Assembly: GCA_001898415.1 (NCBI GenBank) | Contig: MKTU01000046.1 | Span: 1 to 43,811, forward strand | Source of the DNA: Rhodanobacter sp. 67-28 | GTDB taxonomy: Bacteria > Pseudomonadota > Gammaproteobacteria > Xanthomonadales > Rhodanobacteraceae | Direction of reading: 5' to 3' | Length of the DNA stretch: 43,811 nucleotides | Part shown: in pieces, positions 17,300-26,163 of the stretch | Layout of the letters: the number at the start of each line of letters is the position of its first letter | Position numbering within the stretch: position 1 is the stretch's first letter | Program-made: the position numbers and the translations under genes | The notes under the pieces: generated by a model | Database searches by the model: none | What the model saw: only the letters and a program-made list of their open reading frames with translations | Told to the model about the DNA's origin: nothing

Positions 17300-19177
17300 A
17301 TGAACAACCCGTCGCAAAGGCGCCGGCTCGCCGCCCTGGCACTGGGCGCCGTGGGCGTGGTCTACGGCGACATCGGCACCAGCCCGCTCTACACGTTGAA
17401 GGAAGTGTTCGGCGAGCATGGCGTACCGGTCACGCCGGCGAACGTGCTGGGCGCGCTGAGCCTGGTGTTCTGGTCGCTGATCATCGTGGTGTCGATCAAG
17501 TACGTGCTGTTCATCATGCGCGCCGACAACAACGGCGAAGGCGGCATCATGGCCTTGCTGGCGCTGGCCCAGCGCAGCGCGCGCGACGTGCCGTATCTGC
17601 GCATGGGCCTGATCGTGCTCGGCCTGTTCGGTGCCGCCCTGTTCTATGGTGATGGCGTGATCACGCCGGCGATATCGGTACTGTCGGCGGTCGAGGGGCT
17701 GAAGGTCGCCGCACCGGGGCTGGAGCCCTGGGTGCTGCCGATCACCGTCGGGGTGATCATCGGGCTGCTCTGGCTGCAGAAGCACGGCACGCATCGGATC
17801 GGCGCCGTGTTCGGCCCGGTCTGCGTGATCTGGTTCATCAGCATCGCCGGCCTCGGCGTGCTGGGCATCGCGCGCCATCCGGAGGTTCTGCGGGCGCTCA
17901 GCCCGACCTACGGCATCGACTTCTTCCTGCGCAACCACGCCGAGGCGTTCTTCGCGCTCGGGGCAGTGGTGCTGGCGGTTACCGGCACCGAGGCGCTGTA
18001 TGCGGACATGGGCCACTTCGGCAGGCGCCCGATCCAGTTGGCCTGGTTCAACTTCGTGCTGCCGGCACTGGTGCTGAACTACTTCGGCCAGGGCGCGCTG
18101 ATCCTGCACGACCCCGCCGCGGTGGCCAATCCGTTCTATCACCTGGTGCCGCGCTTCATGCTGTATCCGATGATCGCGCTGGCCACGACCGCCACCGTGG
18201 TTGCCTCGCAGGCGGTGATCTCCGGCGCGTTTTCGATGACGCGCGAGGCGATGCAGCTGGGCTACATGCCGCGCATGCGGGTGGTGCACACCTCGTCGGA
18301 GATGGCCGGCCAGATCTATGTGCCGTGGATCAACCGAATCCTGTTGATCCTGATCGTGGCGGCCGTGCTCGGCTTCCGCTCGTCGGACAACCTGGGCGCT
18401 GCCTATGGCATCGCCGTCACCGGCACCATGGTCACCACCACCCTGCTGGCACTGGTGGTGGCGCGCTACCAGTGGCGCTGGCGCCTGCCGGCCGTGATCG
18501 CCACGGGCACTGCCCTTCTCACGGTGGACGTCGCCTTCTTCAGCGCCAACCTGGTCAAGGTGGAACACGGCGGCTGGTTTCCGCTGGCGCTGGGCCTGTG
18601 CGTGTTCGCGGTGATGACGACCTGGCGCCGCGGACGCGAACTGGTGGTACGGGAAATCCAGCAAGGCGGCGTGGCGTTGGCGCCGTTCATCCGCAACCTG
18701 GCGGATCATCCGCTGGTGCGCGTGCCTGGCACCGCGGTGTTCCTGACCGCCAATGCCGAGGCGATTCCCAGCTCGTTGCTGCACAATCTCAAAGACAACA
18801 AGGTGCTGCACGAGCGCAATGTGCTGCTTACCGTCGAGACACTGGATACGCCCCGGGCCGAACCTCCGGAACGACTTGAATGGACTGCGCTGGGCCAGGG
18901 CTTCACCCGGTTGCGCCTGCGTTTCGGTTTCAGCGAGGACCCGGACATACCGCTGCGACTGGCACAGTGCGGCCATCACGGCCTGCCGTTCGACATGATG
19001 GATACCACCTTCTTCCTGTCCCGCGAGACCGTCGTGGCCGGCCGGCATGCCCACGGCATGGCGGCTTGGCGTGACCGCCTGTTCGCCTTCATGGCGCACA
19101 ATGCGCTGTCCGCGACCGCGTTCTTCCGGATTCCCGGCAACCGGCGCATCGAACTGGGATCGGAGGTGGAGATATGA
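17300..19177 (+). CDS. kup: Kup-type potassium uptake protein
   Basis: A 625-residue inner-membrane K+ transporter of the Kup/HAK/KT family (E. coli Kup has 622). It starts with the family signature ALGAVGVVYGDIGTSPLYTLKEVF. Twelve membrane helices fill roughly the first 440 residues, including YGDGVITPAISVLSAVEG and GTEALYADMGHFG. The C-terminal third is a cytosolic domain (from about HGGWFPLALG onward, with MDTTFFLSRETVV near the end). Kup is generally a proton-coupled, constitutive low-rate system in enterobacteria. Here the next two genes are a Kdp-type kinase and regulator on the same strand (42 bases to the kinase), so this kup may be regulated by, or regulate, that pair. Confidence 0.95.
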   Translation: MNNPSQRRRLAALALGAVGVVYGDIGTSPLYTLKEVFGEHGVPVTPANVLGALSLVFWSLIIVVSIKYVLFIMRADNNGEGGIMALLALAQRSARDVPYLRMGLIVLGLFGAALFYGDGVITPAISVLSAVEGLKVAAPGLEPWVLPITVGVIIGLLWLQKHGTHRIGAVFGPVCVIWFISIAGLGVLGIARHPEVLRALSPTYGIDFFLRNHAEAFFALGAVVLAVTGTEALYADMGHFGRRPIQLAWFNFVLPALVLNYFGQGALILHDPAAVANPFYHLVPRFMLYPMIALATTATVVASQAVISGAFSMTREAMQLGYMPRMRVVHTSSEMAGQIYVPWINRILLILIVAAVLGFRSSDNLGAAYGIAVTGTMVTTTLLALVVARYQWRWRLPAVIATGTALLTVDVAFFSANLVKVEHGGWFPLALGLCVFAVMTTWRRGRELVVREIQQGGVALAPFIRNLADHPLVRVPGTAVFLTANAEAIPSSLLHNLKDNKVLHERNVLLTVETLDTPRAEPPERLEWTALGQGFTRLRLRFGFSEDPDIPLRLAQCGHHGLPFDMMDTTFFLSRETVVAGRHAHGMAAWRDRLFAFMAHNALSATAFFRIPGNRRIELGSEVEI

Positions 19178-19219
19178 CACGACATCGGCCATCGACCCAT
19201 CGCCGGGAACACCCGTCGC

Positions 19220-20656
19220 ATGCATGAGCCGGCGCCACGCCGCCCGCACGACGCGGCCGCGGCCGCGGCCGACTACCTTTTCGCCACCGCGGTCACGCTG
19301 GCGGCTTTTGCGCTGACTTTCGTTGCCGACCGCTACCTGTCGATCGCCAATCTCTCGCTGATCCTTCTGACCGGCGTGCTCGCCGTCGCGGTACGCAAGC
19401 GCATGGCGGTAGCCGTCTATACGGCCGTATTGTGTTTCCTCGGCTACAACTTCTTCTTCACCCGCCCGCGGTACACGCTGGCCATCGCCAACGGCGACGA
19501 CGTGCTGGCGATCGTGCTGTTCCTGATCGTCGCGCTCGTCTGCAGCCGCATGGCCACCCGGCTCTCCGACCAGATCGCCTCCCTGCGGATCGCGCAGCAG
19601 CGCACGCGCACGCTGTTGCAGCTGGGCAGGCAACTGGCCACCGCCGCCGGTGCCGCGGCGATTCGCGAGGTCGGCGCTCGCGCATTGACGCAGGCGGTCG
19701 GCGCAACCGCCCACATCAACCCTGCCGAGCAAGCATCCGCCGTCGATCGGAACGGTGATTCCGGCGGCGAGTGGGTAGTTCCGTTGACCGTCGGCGCCCA
19801 CGGCCACGGCACGGTGGTGTTTGCCACGCGAGCTTCGGACGAACCCGATGCCGAGCGGCGCGAGCTGGCCCTCGCGATGAGCCAGGACATCGCCCTGGCA
19901 CTGGAACGCGCCCGCCTGGCGCACGAGCTCGAGCAGGCCCGCGTGCAGGGCGAAACCGAGCGGCTGCGCAATGCCCTGCTTTCCTCCGTCTCGCACGACC
20001 TGCGCTCGCCGCTGGCTTCGATGATCGGTGCCGCCGACACCCTAGCCATGTACGAAACGCAGCTGCCGCGGGACGAACGGCAGGAGCTGCTGCAGTCGAT
20101 CGTGCATGAGGGCCAGCGGCTGGACCGCTACATCCAGAACCTGCTGGACATGACCCGGCTCGGCCATGGCGCGCTCAAGCTGCATCGCGACTGGGTCGAT
20201 GCGACCGAAGTGCTGGTGACCGCCACCGACAGGCTGCGCCGGTTCTTCCCGGCACTCGCCGTGCAGACCGCGCTGCCGCAGGAGACGGTACTGCTTTATG
20301 TGCACCCGGCGCTGATCGAGCAGGCGCTGTTCAACGTGCTGGAAAACGCCGCTCACTTCTCGCCGCCCGACGAGGCCGTGCGCCTGGAGGCGGCGGTGAT
20401 CGGCGAACAGCTGCAGATCGAGGTGATCGATCACGGGCCGGGCATTCCGCCGGATGAGCGGGCGCGCATCTTCGACATGTTCCATTCGGTCTCGCGTGGC
20501 GATCGCGGCAACAACGGCACCGGGTTGGGCCTGTCGATCTGTCGCGGCATGATCGGTGCGCACGGCGGCAGCGTGGAAGCGCTGGCCACCGCTGGCGGCG
20601 GCACCACCATCCGCATCACCCTGCCCCTGCCACCCGCACCGGAGAGCAGCGCTTGA
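19220..20656 (+). CDS. kdpD: KdpD-type sensor histidine kinase lacking the N-terminal KdpD domain
   Basis: A 478-residue membrane kinase. About residues 20-115 form the four-helix DUF4118 membrane domain of KdpD, including the typical LGYNFFFTRPRYTLAI. A GAF-like region follows to about 235. The HisKA domain has the phospho-accepting histidine H259 in SSVSHDLRSPLASM, and the ATPase domain shows NVLENAAHFSP, DHGPGIPP and GTGLGLSICRGMIG. E. coli KdpD is about 894 residues; the missing part is the roughly 400-residue cytoplasmic N-terminus with the ATP-binding KdpD and Usp domains that sense K+. The ATG at 19220 has GGGAA upstream. The stop overlaps the TTG start of kdpE by four bases. No kdpFABC genes lie in this window. 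Confidence 0.88.
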   Translation: MHEPAPRRPHDAAAAAADYLFATAVTLAAFALTFVADRYLSIANLSLILLTGVLAVAVRKRMAVAVYTAVLCFLGYNFFFTRPRYTLAIANGDDVLAIVLFLIVALVCSRMATRLSDQIASLRIAQQRTRTLLQLGRQLATAAGAAAIREVGARALTQAVGATAHINPAEQASAVDRNGDSGGEWVVPLTVGAHGHGTVVFATRASDEPDAERRELALAMSQDIALALERARLAHELEQARVQGETERLRNALLSSVSHDLRSPLASMIGAADTLAMYETQLPRDERQELLQSIVHEGQRLDRYIQNLLDMTRLGHGALKLHRDWVDATEVLVTATDRLRRFFPALAVQTALPQETVLLYVHPALIEQALFNVLENAAHFSPPDEAVRLEAAVIGEQLQIEVIDHGPGIPPDERARIFDMFHSVSRGDRGNNGTGLGLSICRGMIGAHGGSVEALATAGGGTTIRITLPLPPAPESSA

Positions 20657-21375
20657 ACACTTCCGCGCCACGCGTGCTGGTGATAGACGACGAGATGCAG
20701 ATCCGTCGCTTCCTCGACATCGGCCTGCGTGCCGGGGGTTATCAGGTACTGCAGGCGGCCAACGCTGCCGAAGGCCTGGCCCTGGCCGCTACCCAATCGC
20801 CCGATCTGGTCATCCTCGACCTGGGCCTGCCCGACCGCGAAGGCCATGAAGTGCTGGCCGAATTGCGCCAATGGAGCTCGGTGCCGGTGCTGATGCTGTC
20901 CGTGCGCAGCGCCGAGAGCGAGAAGGTGCGCGCGCTGGACAACGGCGCCAACGACTACGTGACCAAGCCGTTCGGCATGCAGGAACTGATGGCCAGGCTG
21001 CGTGCCCTGCTGCGCCACCATCCCGCCACCGGCGCGGCCGACGTGCCGCCGCGGTATGACGACGGCCATCTGGCGATCGACCTGGCCCGTCGCGAAGTCA
21101 GCCTCGATGGCAAACAGATCGCGCTGACCCGCAAGGAGTACGCCGTGCTCTCCCTGCTGCTGCGCCATGCCGGCCGCGTGATCAGCCAGCAGCAATTGCT
21201 GCGCGAAGTGTGGGGGGCGACGCATGTGCAGGACACGCATTACCTGCGCATCGTGCTGGGCCGCCTGCGCCAGAAGCTGGGCGATGATCCCGCCGCACCA
21301 CGCTGGCTGAAGACCGAGCCGGGCATAGGCTACCGTTTCCTGGACGGCAGCGGCGACGAGTCCGCACCCAGCTGA
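20653..21375 (+). CDS. kdpE: KdpE-type response regulator
   Basis: A 240-residue OmpR-family regulator. The receiver domain has the acidic pocket IDDE, phospho-acceptor D56 (LVILDLGLP), and conserved lysine K105 (VTKPFG). The winged-helix DNA-binding domain occupies about 130-230, with LTRKEYAVLSLLLRHAGRVISQQQLL and THYLRIVLGRLRQKL, close to KdpE. Translation starts at a TTG (20653) that overlaps the kinase stop and has GGAGAG about six bases before it; no in-frame ATG is as well placed. It should be phosphorylated by the adjacent kinase. Its target could be the kup operon itself or an unlinked kdpFABC. Confidence 0.92.
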   Translation: MNTSAPRVLVIDDEMQIRRFLDIGLRAGGYQVLQAANAAEGLALAATQSPDLVILDLGLPDREGHEVLAELRQWSSVPVLMLSVRSAESEKVRALDNGANDYVTKPFGMQELMARLRALLRHHPATGAADVPPRYDDGHLAIDLARREVSLDGKQIALTRKEYAVLSLLLRHAGRVISQQQLLREVWGATHVQDTHYLRIVLGRLRQKLGDDPAAPRWLKTEPGIGYRFLDGSGDESAPS

Positions 21376-21415
21376 AATCCTTGCCGCCACTGGCTGATGG
21401 GCGTGCACTGGCGGA

Positions 21416-21421
21416 TATACT
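21416..21421 (+). promoter_or_regulatory. Probable -10 box of the first M20 peptidase gene
   Basis: TATACT, 32 bases before the ATG at 21454. A TTG-starting -35 box at normal spacing is not evident. Confidence 0.35.
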
Positions 21422-21453
21422 CGGCATTCAACGCCACTGCCTGGAATGCCGCC

Positions 21454-22842
21454 ATGTCGATGCGCCGCTTGCTGCCCTGTGTCGGCCTCGCGTTGGCGCT
21501 TGCGCTACCTTCCAGCGCAGGCGCCGAAACCACCGCACAGCTGATGCCCGAAACCATGGCCATGCTGCGCCATGCCATCGCCGCGCAGACGGTGGAAGGC
21601 AAGGGCCAGGTGCCGGCATTCGCGCGCTATCTCGCCGGCAAGCTGGAATCGGCCGGCTTCGCCAAGTCGGACATCGAGGTCATCCCGGTCGGCGAGACCG
21701 CCGCGCTGGTCGCGCACTACCGCGGCAGCGGCAAGGGCAAGCCGATCCTGCTCTCGGCGCACATGGACGTGGTGGCGGCCAACCCGAAGGACTGGAGCCG
21801 CGACCCGTTCACGCTGATCGAGGAGAACGGCTACCTGTACGGCCGCGGCACCGCCGACATGAAGACCAACCTCGTCACCTTGGTCGCCACAATGATGCGC
21901 TTCAAGCGCGAGGGCTTCGTGCCCGGCCACGAGATGATCCTGGTGTTCTCCGGCGACGAGGAGACCGCGATGGCTTCCACCCGCGAGCTGGCCAGGCGCT
22001 ACCACGACGCCGAGTTCCTGCTCAACGCGGACGCCGGCGGCGGCACCTTCGACGACCAGCTGAAGCCGGTGGACTATGAAATCCAGGCCGCCGAGAAAAC
22101 CTATGCGGACTTCCTGCTCACCGTCACCTCGCCCGGCGGCCATTCCAGCGAACCGACGCCCGACAACGCGATCTACCGGCTGGCCCAGGCGCTCGATCGC
22201 GTCGCCGGCTACGCCTTCCCGGTGCAGCACAACGAGATCACCCTGGCCTCGCTGAAGGCGGTGGGCGAACACAGCCACGGCCCGCTGGCGCAGGCCATGC
22301 TGCAGTTCAGCGCCCACCCCGACGACGCCCGGGCCGCCGCGGTCATCTCGGCCGACCCCGCCTACGTCGGCCAGCTGCGCACCACCTGCGTGGCGACCAT
22401 GCTCGACGGCGGCCACGCACTCAATGCATTGCCGCAACGCGCCAGCGCCAACATCAACTGCCGCATCTTCCCCGGCACCAGCGTCGCCGCCGTCGAGGCC
22501 ACGCTCCTCCAGGTGGTGGCCGACCCCAGCGTGAAGATCACCGTGCAACAACCGCCGCCCGTGCAAAGCCCGGCTTCGCCGCTGCGCGAGGACATCGTGG
22601 CCGCCGTCACCGCCACCGTGCACGAGCGCTTCCCGGGGCTGGACGTGGTGCCCGGCATGTCCGCCGGCGCCTCCGACAGCCTGCACTTCCGCAACGCCGG
22701 CGTGCCCAGCTACGGCGTCTCGCCCAACTTCGGCAAACCCGGCGACAGCTTCGCCCACGGCCTCAACGAAAAACTGCTGGCCTCCGAGGTCCCGGCCGCG
22801 CTGGATTTCTGGCACAGCCTGCTGACGAAGCTGGCGAAGTAA
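21454..22842 (+). CDS. Secreted M20 family metallopeptidase (copy 1)
   Basis: A 462-residue M20/M28-type zinc peptidase with a signal peptide (MRRLLPCVGLALALALPSSAGA). The dinuclear site is recognisable: H103 in SAHMDVVA, D135 in GRGTADMKT, the catalytic and bridging glutamates in SGDEET (about 169-170), LLNADAGGG, and the last histidine in FAHGLNEK. A dimerisation (lid) domain lies between about 210 and 325 (TSPGGHSSEPTPDNAIYRLA). Members hydrolyse dipeptides or N-terminal residues; this would act in the periplasm. Start 21454 or the next ATG at 21460 are equally possible. A close paralogue lies at 23754, on the far side of mntP. Confidence 0.9.
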   Translation: MSMRRLLPCVGLALALALPSSAGAETTAQLMPETMAMLRHAIAAQTVEGKGQVPAFARYLAGKLESAGFAKSDIEVIPVGETAALVAHYRGSGKGKPILLSAHMDVVAANPKDWSRDPFTLIEENGYLYGRGTADMKTNLVTLVATMMRFKREGFVPGHEMILVFSGDEETAMASTRELARRYHDAEFLLNADAGGGTFDDQLKPVDYEIQAAEKTYADFLLTVTSPGGHSSEPTPDNAIYRLAQALDRVAGYAFPVQHNEITLASLKAVGEHSHGPLAQAMLQFSAHPDDARAAAVISADPAYVGQLRTTCVATMLDGGHALNALPQRASANINCRIFPGTSVAAVEATLLQVVADPSVKITVQQPPPVQSPASPLREDIVAAVTATVHERFPGLDVVPGMSAGASDSLHFRNAGVPSYGVSPNFGKPGDSFAHGLNEKLLASEVPAALDFWHSLLTKLAK

Positions 22843-22881
22843 GCCGCACGGCGCGACCGTGCCAGCGGAGTGGGCGTCGCC

Positions 22882-23448
22882 TCACCCGGCCAGGTGCTCG
22901 TACAGGATCACCACGCCCACCCCGATCAGGATGAAACCGCCGATCATCTCCGCGCGCTTGCCCACCACCTCGCCCAGCGCGCGACCAAGCATGATGCCCA
23001 GCGTGACCATGCTGAAGGTGCACAGGCCGATCACCACCGCGACCACCGCGATCGGCGTATCGACGAAGGCCAGCCCCACGCCCACCGCCAGCGCGTCGAT
23101 GCTGGTGGACAGGCCGGTGATGGCCAACCCGATGAAACCGTGCCGCTTCGCTTCGTCGACCGGCTCGTCCGGCTCGGGCTTGAGCCCGTTCCAGATCATG
23201 TGCAGGCCCAGTGCCAGCAGCAGGCCAAACGCGGCCCAGTGGTCCCACGCCTCGATGTAGCGCGAAGCGCCCTTGCCCAGCAGCCAGCCGACAATCGGCG
23301 TGAGCGCCTCGATCACGCCGAAGATCGCGCCGGCACGCAGCGCCTGGGACAGCCGCGGGCGCGCCATCGCCGCACCCTTGCCGATCGCCGCGGCGAACGC
23401 GTCGGTGGACATGGCAAAGCCAAGCAACAGGATGGAGACGGGATTCAT
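22882..23448 (-). CDS. mntP: Manganese efflux pump MntP
   Basis: A 188-residue membrane protein of the MntP (DUF204) family exporting Mn2+. It has six hydrophobic segments and the repeated motifs [15 protein letters not shown] (near residue 15) and [18 protein letters not shown], whose aspartates line the transport path. The length is the family norm. The ATG at 23448 is unambiguous, but the Shine-Dalgarno is weak. The gene is preceded by a yybP-ykoY Mn2+ riboswitch (23516-23618), giving induction when manganese is in excess. It converges with the first M20 peptidase gene (39 bases between stops) and diverges from the second. Confidence 0.96.
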   Translation of the reverse strand: MNPVSILLLGFAMSTDAFAAAIGKGAAMARPRLSQALRAGAIFGVIEALTPIVGWLLGKGASRYIEAWDHWAAFGLLLALGLHMIWNGLKPEPDEPVDEAKRHGFIGLAITGLSTSIDALAVGVGLAFVDTPIAVVAVVIGLCTFSMVTLGIMLGRALGEVVGKRAEMIGGFILIGVGVVILYEHLAG

Positions 23449-23483
23449 GGGCTGCCATTCGGTCGGGCCAGGCGCAACGGCAC

Positions 23484-23513
23484 GACGGCGCGCCCCACCG
23501 CAGTGGCGCCGTC
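23484..23513 (-). promoter_or_regulatory. Hairpin next to the mntP riboswitch (candidate expression platform)
   Basis: GACGGCGC and GCGCCGTC form a perfect 8-bp stem, with CCAC/GTGG pairing possible inside. It starts two bases after the aptamer's P1 3' strand. No U tract follows. It may be part of the switch that exposes or hides the mntP translation start. Confidence 0.5.
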
Positions 23514-23515
23514 AG

Positions 23516-23618
23516 CCGTTGGTCTCGCCAACCAGGATCGGTGTCTTCGCCACGGCAGGCTTGCCGAGCATGTTGACGAAGACGCCTCGCAAGAACGAGG
23601 CAGGCTACTCCCCAAAGG
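23516..23618 (-). promoter_or_regulatory. yybP-ykoY (Mn2+) riboswitch
   Basis: The minus strand holds the conserved GGGGAGTAGCC (23613 to 23603) and the second core GTCAACATGCTCGG (about 23576 to 23563). P1 forms between CCTTTGG (23618 to 23612) and CCAACGG (23522 to 23516) with one mismatch. This matches the yybP-ykoY class, which senses Mn2+ and is a known partner of mntP. Confidence 0.9.
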
Positions 23619-23623
23619 GTGTC

Positions 23624-23648
23624 GCGCCGGCGGCTGCACCGCCGGCGC
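23624..23648. promoter_or_regulatory. Perfect hairpin in the 5' leader ahead of the Mn2+ aptamer
   Basis: A perfect 10-bp GC stem (GCGCCGGCGG / CCGCCGGCGC, five-base loop) lies five bases upstream of aptamer helix P1. It may insulate the aptamer or be a divergent terminator. A possible extended -10 for mntP (TGC-TAAGCT on the minus strand, TAAGCT at 23661 to 23656) is just upstream. Confidence 0.5.
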
Positions 23649-23753
23649 GGCGGCAAGCTTAGCACGCGCCACCACCGTGAGCCCGCTACCCGTGCACGCC
23701 GGCATGGCGGCGTGCATACTCGCGTTTCGTCCACGGCCACCCAGGGAAACGCC

Positions 23754-25151
23754 ATGCGCGCAGCACGCTCATTCGGTTTCGCCGCGGCGGCGGCGCTCGC
23801 CATTCTCGCCGCCACCGCTCCGGCCCGTGCCGACAGCAGCGCGCAGGATTTACCCGCCACCATGGCCATGCTCAAGCACGCGATCGGCATCCACACCGTC
23901 GAGGGCCAGCATCAGGTGCCGGTGCTGGCCGCCTATCTGGCCGACCAATTGAAAGCCGGCGGTTTTGCCGCCAGCGATGTCGAGATCATTCCGGTGGGCG
24001 AAACCGCCGCGCTGGTGGCGCGCTATCGCGGCACCGGCCAAGGAAAGCCGATCCTGCTCTCCGGACACATGGACGTGGTGGCGGCCAACCGCAAGGACTG
24101 GACACGCGACCCGTTCACCCTGATCGAGGAGAACGGCTATCTGTACGGCCGCGGCAGCGCCGACATGAAGACCGGCGTGGTGGTGCTGGTGCAAACGCTG
24201 ATCCGGCTCAAGCGCGAAGGCTTCAAACCGCGCCACGACCTGATCCTGTTGCTGTCCGGCGACGAAGAAACCGCAATGGCCACCACCCGCGAGCTGGCGA
24301 AGCGCTATCACGACGCCGAATTCCTGCTCAACGCAGACGCCGGCGGCGGCACCCTGGATACGGCCAGCGGCAAGCCCGTGCTGTACCAGATCCAAGCCGC
24401 CGAAAAGACCTACGCAGACTTCCGCATCGCGCTGACCTCGCCCGGAGGGCACTCCAGCGAACCCGGCCCGGACAACGCCATCTACCGGCTGGCACGCGTG
24501 ATCGACCGCATCGCCGCCTACCAGTTTCCGCCGCAGAGCAACGACATCACCCGCGCCTCGCTGCGTGCGCTCGGCGCCCGCACCCCCGGCGCGCTGGGCG
24601 CGGCGATGACCCGCTTCGCCACCCACCCCGACGATGGCGCCGCCGCAGCCACCATCTCCGCCGATCCCGCCTACGTCGGCCAGATCCGCACCACCTGCGT
24701 GGCGACGATGCTCAACGGCGGCCACGCCCTCAACGCACTGCCGCAAAGCGCCAGCGTCAACATCAACTGCCGCATCTTCCCCGGCACCTCGGTGGCGAGC
24801 GTGCACGATACCCTGGTCAAGGTCATCGCCGACAAATCCGCCACCGTCACCGTGCAACCACCACCGCCCGTCGCCAGCCCCGCCTCACCGCTGCGCAAAG
24901 ACGTGGTCGCCGCCGTCACCGCCGCCGTGCACCACCGCTTCCCCGGCGTGGAAATCGTCCCCGGCATGTCCGCCGGCGCCTCCGACAGCATGTATTTCCG
25001 CAATGCCGGTGTGCCGAGTTATGGCATCGATGCCGCCTTCACCAAACCCGACGACACGTTTGCGCATGGGCTGAATGAGAAGCTGCCGGCTTCGGAAGTT
25101 GAGGCCGGGCTGGAGTTCTGGCATCGGGTGTTGGTGCAGTTGGCGAAGTGA
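23754..25151 (+). CDS. Secreted M20 family metallopeptidase (copy 2)
   Basis: A 465-residue paralogue of the protein at 21454, alignable over its whole length, with its own signal peptide (RSFGFAAAAALAILAATAPARA). The same metal-site motifs are intact: SGHMDVVA, GRGSADMKT, SGDEET, LLNADAGGG and FAHGLNEK. The lid domain carries TSPGGHSSEPGPDNAIYRLA. A short insertion (DTASGKPVLY) distinguishes it from copy 1. AGGGA precedes the ATG at 23754 by about seven bases; the longer frame to 23619 crosses the mntP leader and is rejected. A -10-like CATACT is at 23715-23720. The duplication is old enough for clear divergence, suggesting different substrates. Confidence 0.9.
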   Translation: MRAARSFGFAAAAALAILAATAPARADSSAQDLPATMAMLKHAIGIHTVEGQHQVPVLAAYLADQLKAGGFAASDVEIIPVGETAALVARYRGTGQGKPILLSGHMDVVAANRKDWTRDPFTLIEENGYLYGRGSADMKTGVVVLVQTLIRLKREGFKPRHDLILLLSGDEETAMATTRELAKRYHDAEFLLNADAGGGTLDTASGKPVLYQIQAAEKTYADFRIALTSPGGHSSEPGPDNAIYRLARVIDRIAAYQFPPQSNDITRASLRALGARTPGALGAAMTRFATHPDDGAAAATISADPAYVGQIRTTCVATMLNGGHALNALPQSASVNINCRIFPGTSVASVHDTLVKVIADKSATVTVQPPPPVASPASPLRKDVVAAVTAAVHHRFPGVEIVPGMSAGASDSMYFRNAGVPSYGIDAAFTKPDDTFAHGLNEKLPASEVEAGLEFWHRVLVQLAK

Positions 25152-25206
25152 TGTACTTGGCGGAGCTGGCGTAATGTCGGCTCCGCCCCCGGGCAACCAT
25201 TGGAAT

Positions 25207-25226
25207 AATTGAACCTGACCCCGTTT
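25207..25226. repeat. Left boundary motif of a lower-GC segment
   Basis: AATTGAACCTGACCCCGTTT lies just after the second M20 gene and just before the ChaN-like gene. Its reverse complement contains GGGGTCAGGTTC, resembling the GGGTCAGAGTGC motif at 26212. Such GGGTCAG motifs recur, from memory, as borders of small mobile or repeat cassettes in gammaproteobacteria; that recollection is not verified here. Confidence 0.35.
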
Positions 25227-25262
25227 GGACCCCGTTTCGTTTCCGAGAACCACAGAATCCCC

Positions 25263-26153
25263 ATGACTAGCGATCGCAAGCGCTTCGTCAAGATGCTCAT
25301 CCCTGTCCTGCTAGTGGTATCTGCGCCTACGGTCACTCACGCCACATCGCTTTGCGCTCATGCATTGACCTCGGCCAAGGATTTGAACGGCGCAATTCGC
25401 GCAATTCGATGCGACACCGAGGGTCGGCACTTGGTGCTGGTCGGTGATGATCACGGCAGCAACGAAATTCCTGCTCTGGTCGCTGATCTTGTGGCGGCCT
25501 ACTCCAAGGACGCCCCGGTTCGTCTCGGCGTCGAGATTGAGCCTTTCGAGCAGGCCCACATTCAAGCCTATGTCGCTTCTGCGGGCACTGAAGCCGACAA
25601 GAATCAACTCTTGCACGACAACTTCTGGGCGGCAGGCCAAGGCCGCACGAGCCAGGCCATGGTTGCTCTCATCGAGAGCGTACGCAGGTTGCGCGCGCAG
25701 GGCCGAAACGTCGGTATTTTCACGATGGTTCCTTCCTATCCGGGCGACGACGTGATTGAAAAGAATGGTGGCCTCTCAGCTTATTGGAACCAAGGGTTGG
25801 CTCGAGCGGTCGTCACAAAACTTGGCGAACTCCATGGACATGGGGTCGTTGTGGCCTTCATGGGGAGCGCTCACGCGACGATTCAGCTGGGCGCGGGCAA
25901 GGGCGCCCAGACAACGGCGGACTTGTTGGCGCGGTATTCGCCCTACATCATCCACTTGGATGTCCACGGCCAAACGTGGTCGTGTGGATCGACGGGATGT
26001 GGTGTATCCCGAGCGCAATCTGCTCCAATTGCACATGGCAGTGCGGGCATCATCGAGAAGCGCGAGCAAAACAACAGGCAATTGGTTCAGCTCTGGCTCC
26101 GCATGCCGAGATTGACTCCTTCGCCTCCCGCAAAAACGCTTGCTCACAAATAG
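25263..26153 (+). CDS. ChaN/TraB-like secreted protein, lower-GC
   Basis: A 296-residue protein with a signal peptide (KMLIPVLLVVSAPTVTHA). Two motifs suggest the ChaN/TraB/Tiki superfamily: LVGDDHGSNEIP near the start of the mature part and FMGSAHATIQ in the second half (paired GxxH motifs, used for haem or metal binding or catalysis in relatives). Two cysteine pairs may form disulfides (SLC...IRC and WSCGSTGC). Exact function unknown. Codon use is visibly more AT-rich than neighbours and the gene is framed by short GGGTCAG-type motifs, suggesting acquisition by transfer. Start 25263 puts the signal peptide near the N-terminus; an ATG at 25209 lies within the boundary motif. Confidence 0.6.
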   Translation: MTSDRKRFVKMLIPVLLVVSAPTVTHATSLCAHALTSAKDLNGAIRAIRCDTEGRHLVLVGDDHGSNEIPALVADLVAAYSKDAPVRLGVEIEPFEQAHIQAYVASAGTEADKNQLLHDNFWAAGQGRTSQAMVALIESVRRLRAQGRNVGIFTMVPSYPGDDVIEKNGGLSAYWNQGLARAVVTKLGELHGHGVVVAFMGSAHATIQLGAGKGAQTTADLLARYSPYIIHLDVHGQTWSCGSTGCGVSRAQSAPIAHGSAGIIEKREQNNRQLVQLWLRMPRLTPSPPAKTLAHK

Positions 26154-26163
26154 CTGCATGGGG

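Noticed and set aside
17068..17652. Plus-strand open frame starting next to the EF-G terminator
   Set aside because: It begins inside the terminator stem region and overlaps kup in another frame.
17237..19996. 919-codon minus-strand open frame over kup and the kinase gene
   Set aside because: Antisense shadow; the plus strand encodes two complete, motif-rich proteins.
25159..25187. Hairpin GGCGGAGC/GCTCCGCC after the second M20 gene as a terminator
   Set aside because: The 13-base loop and lack of a T tract make it too weak to call, although it may contribute.
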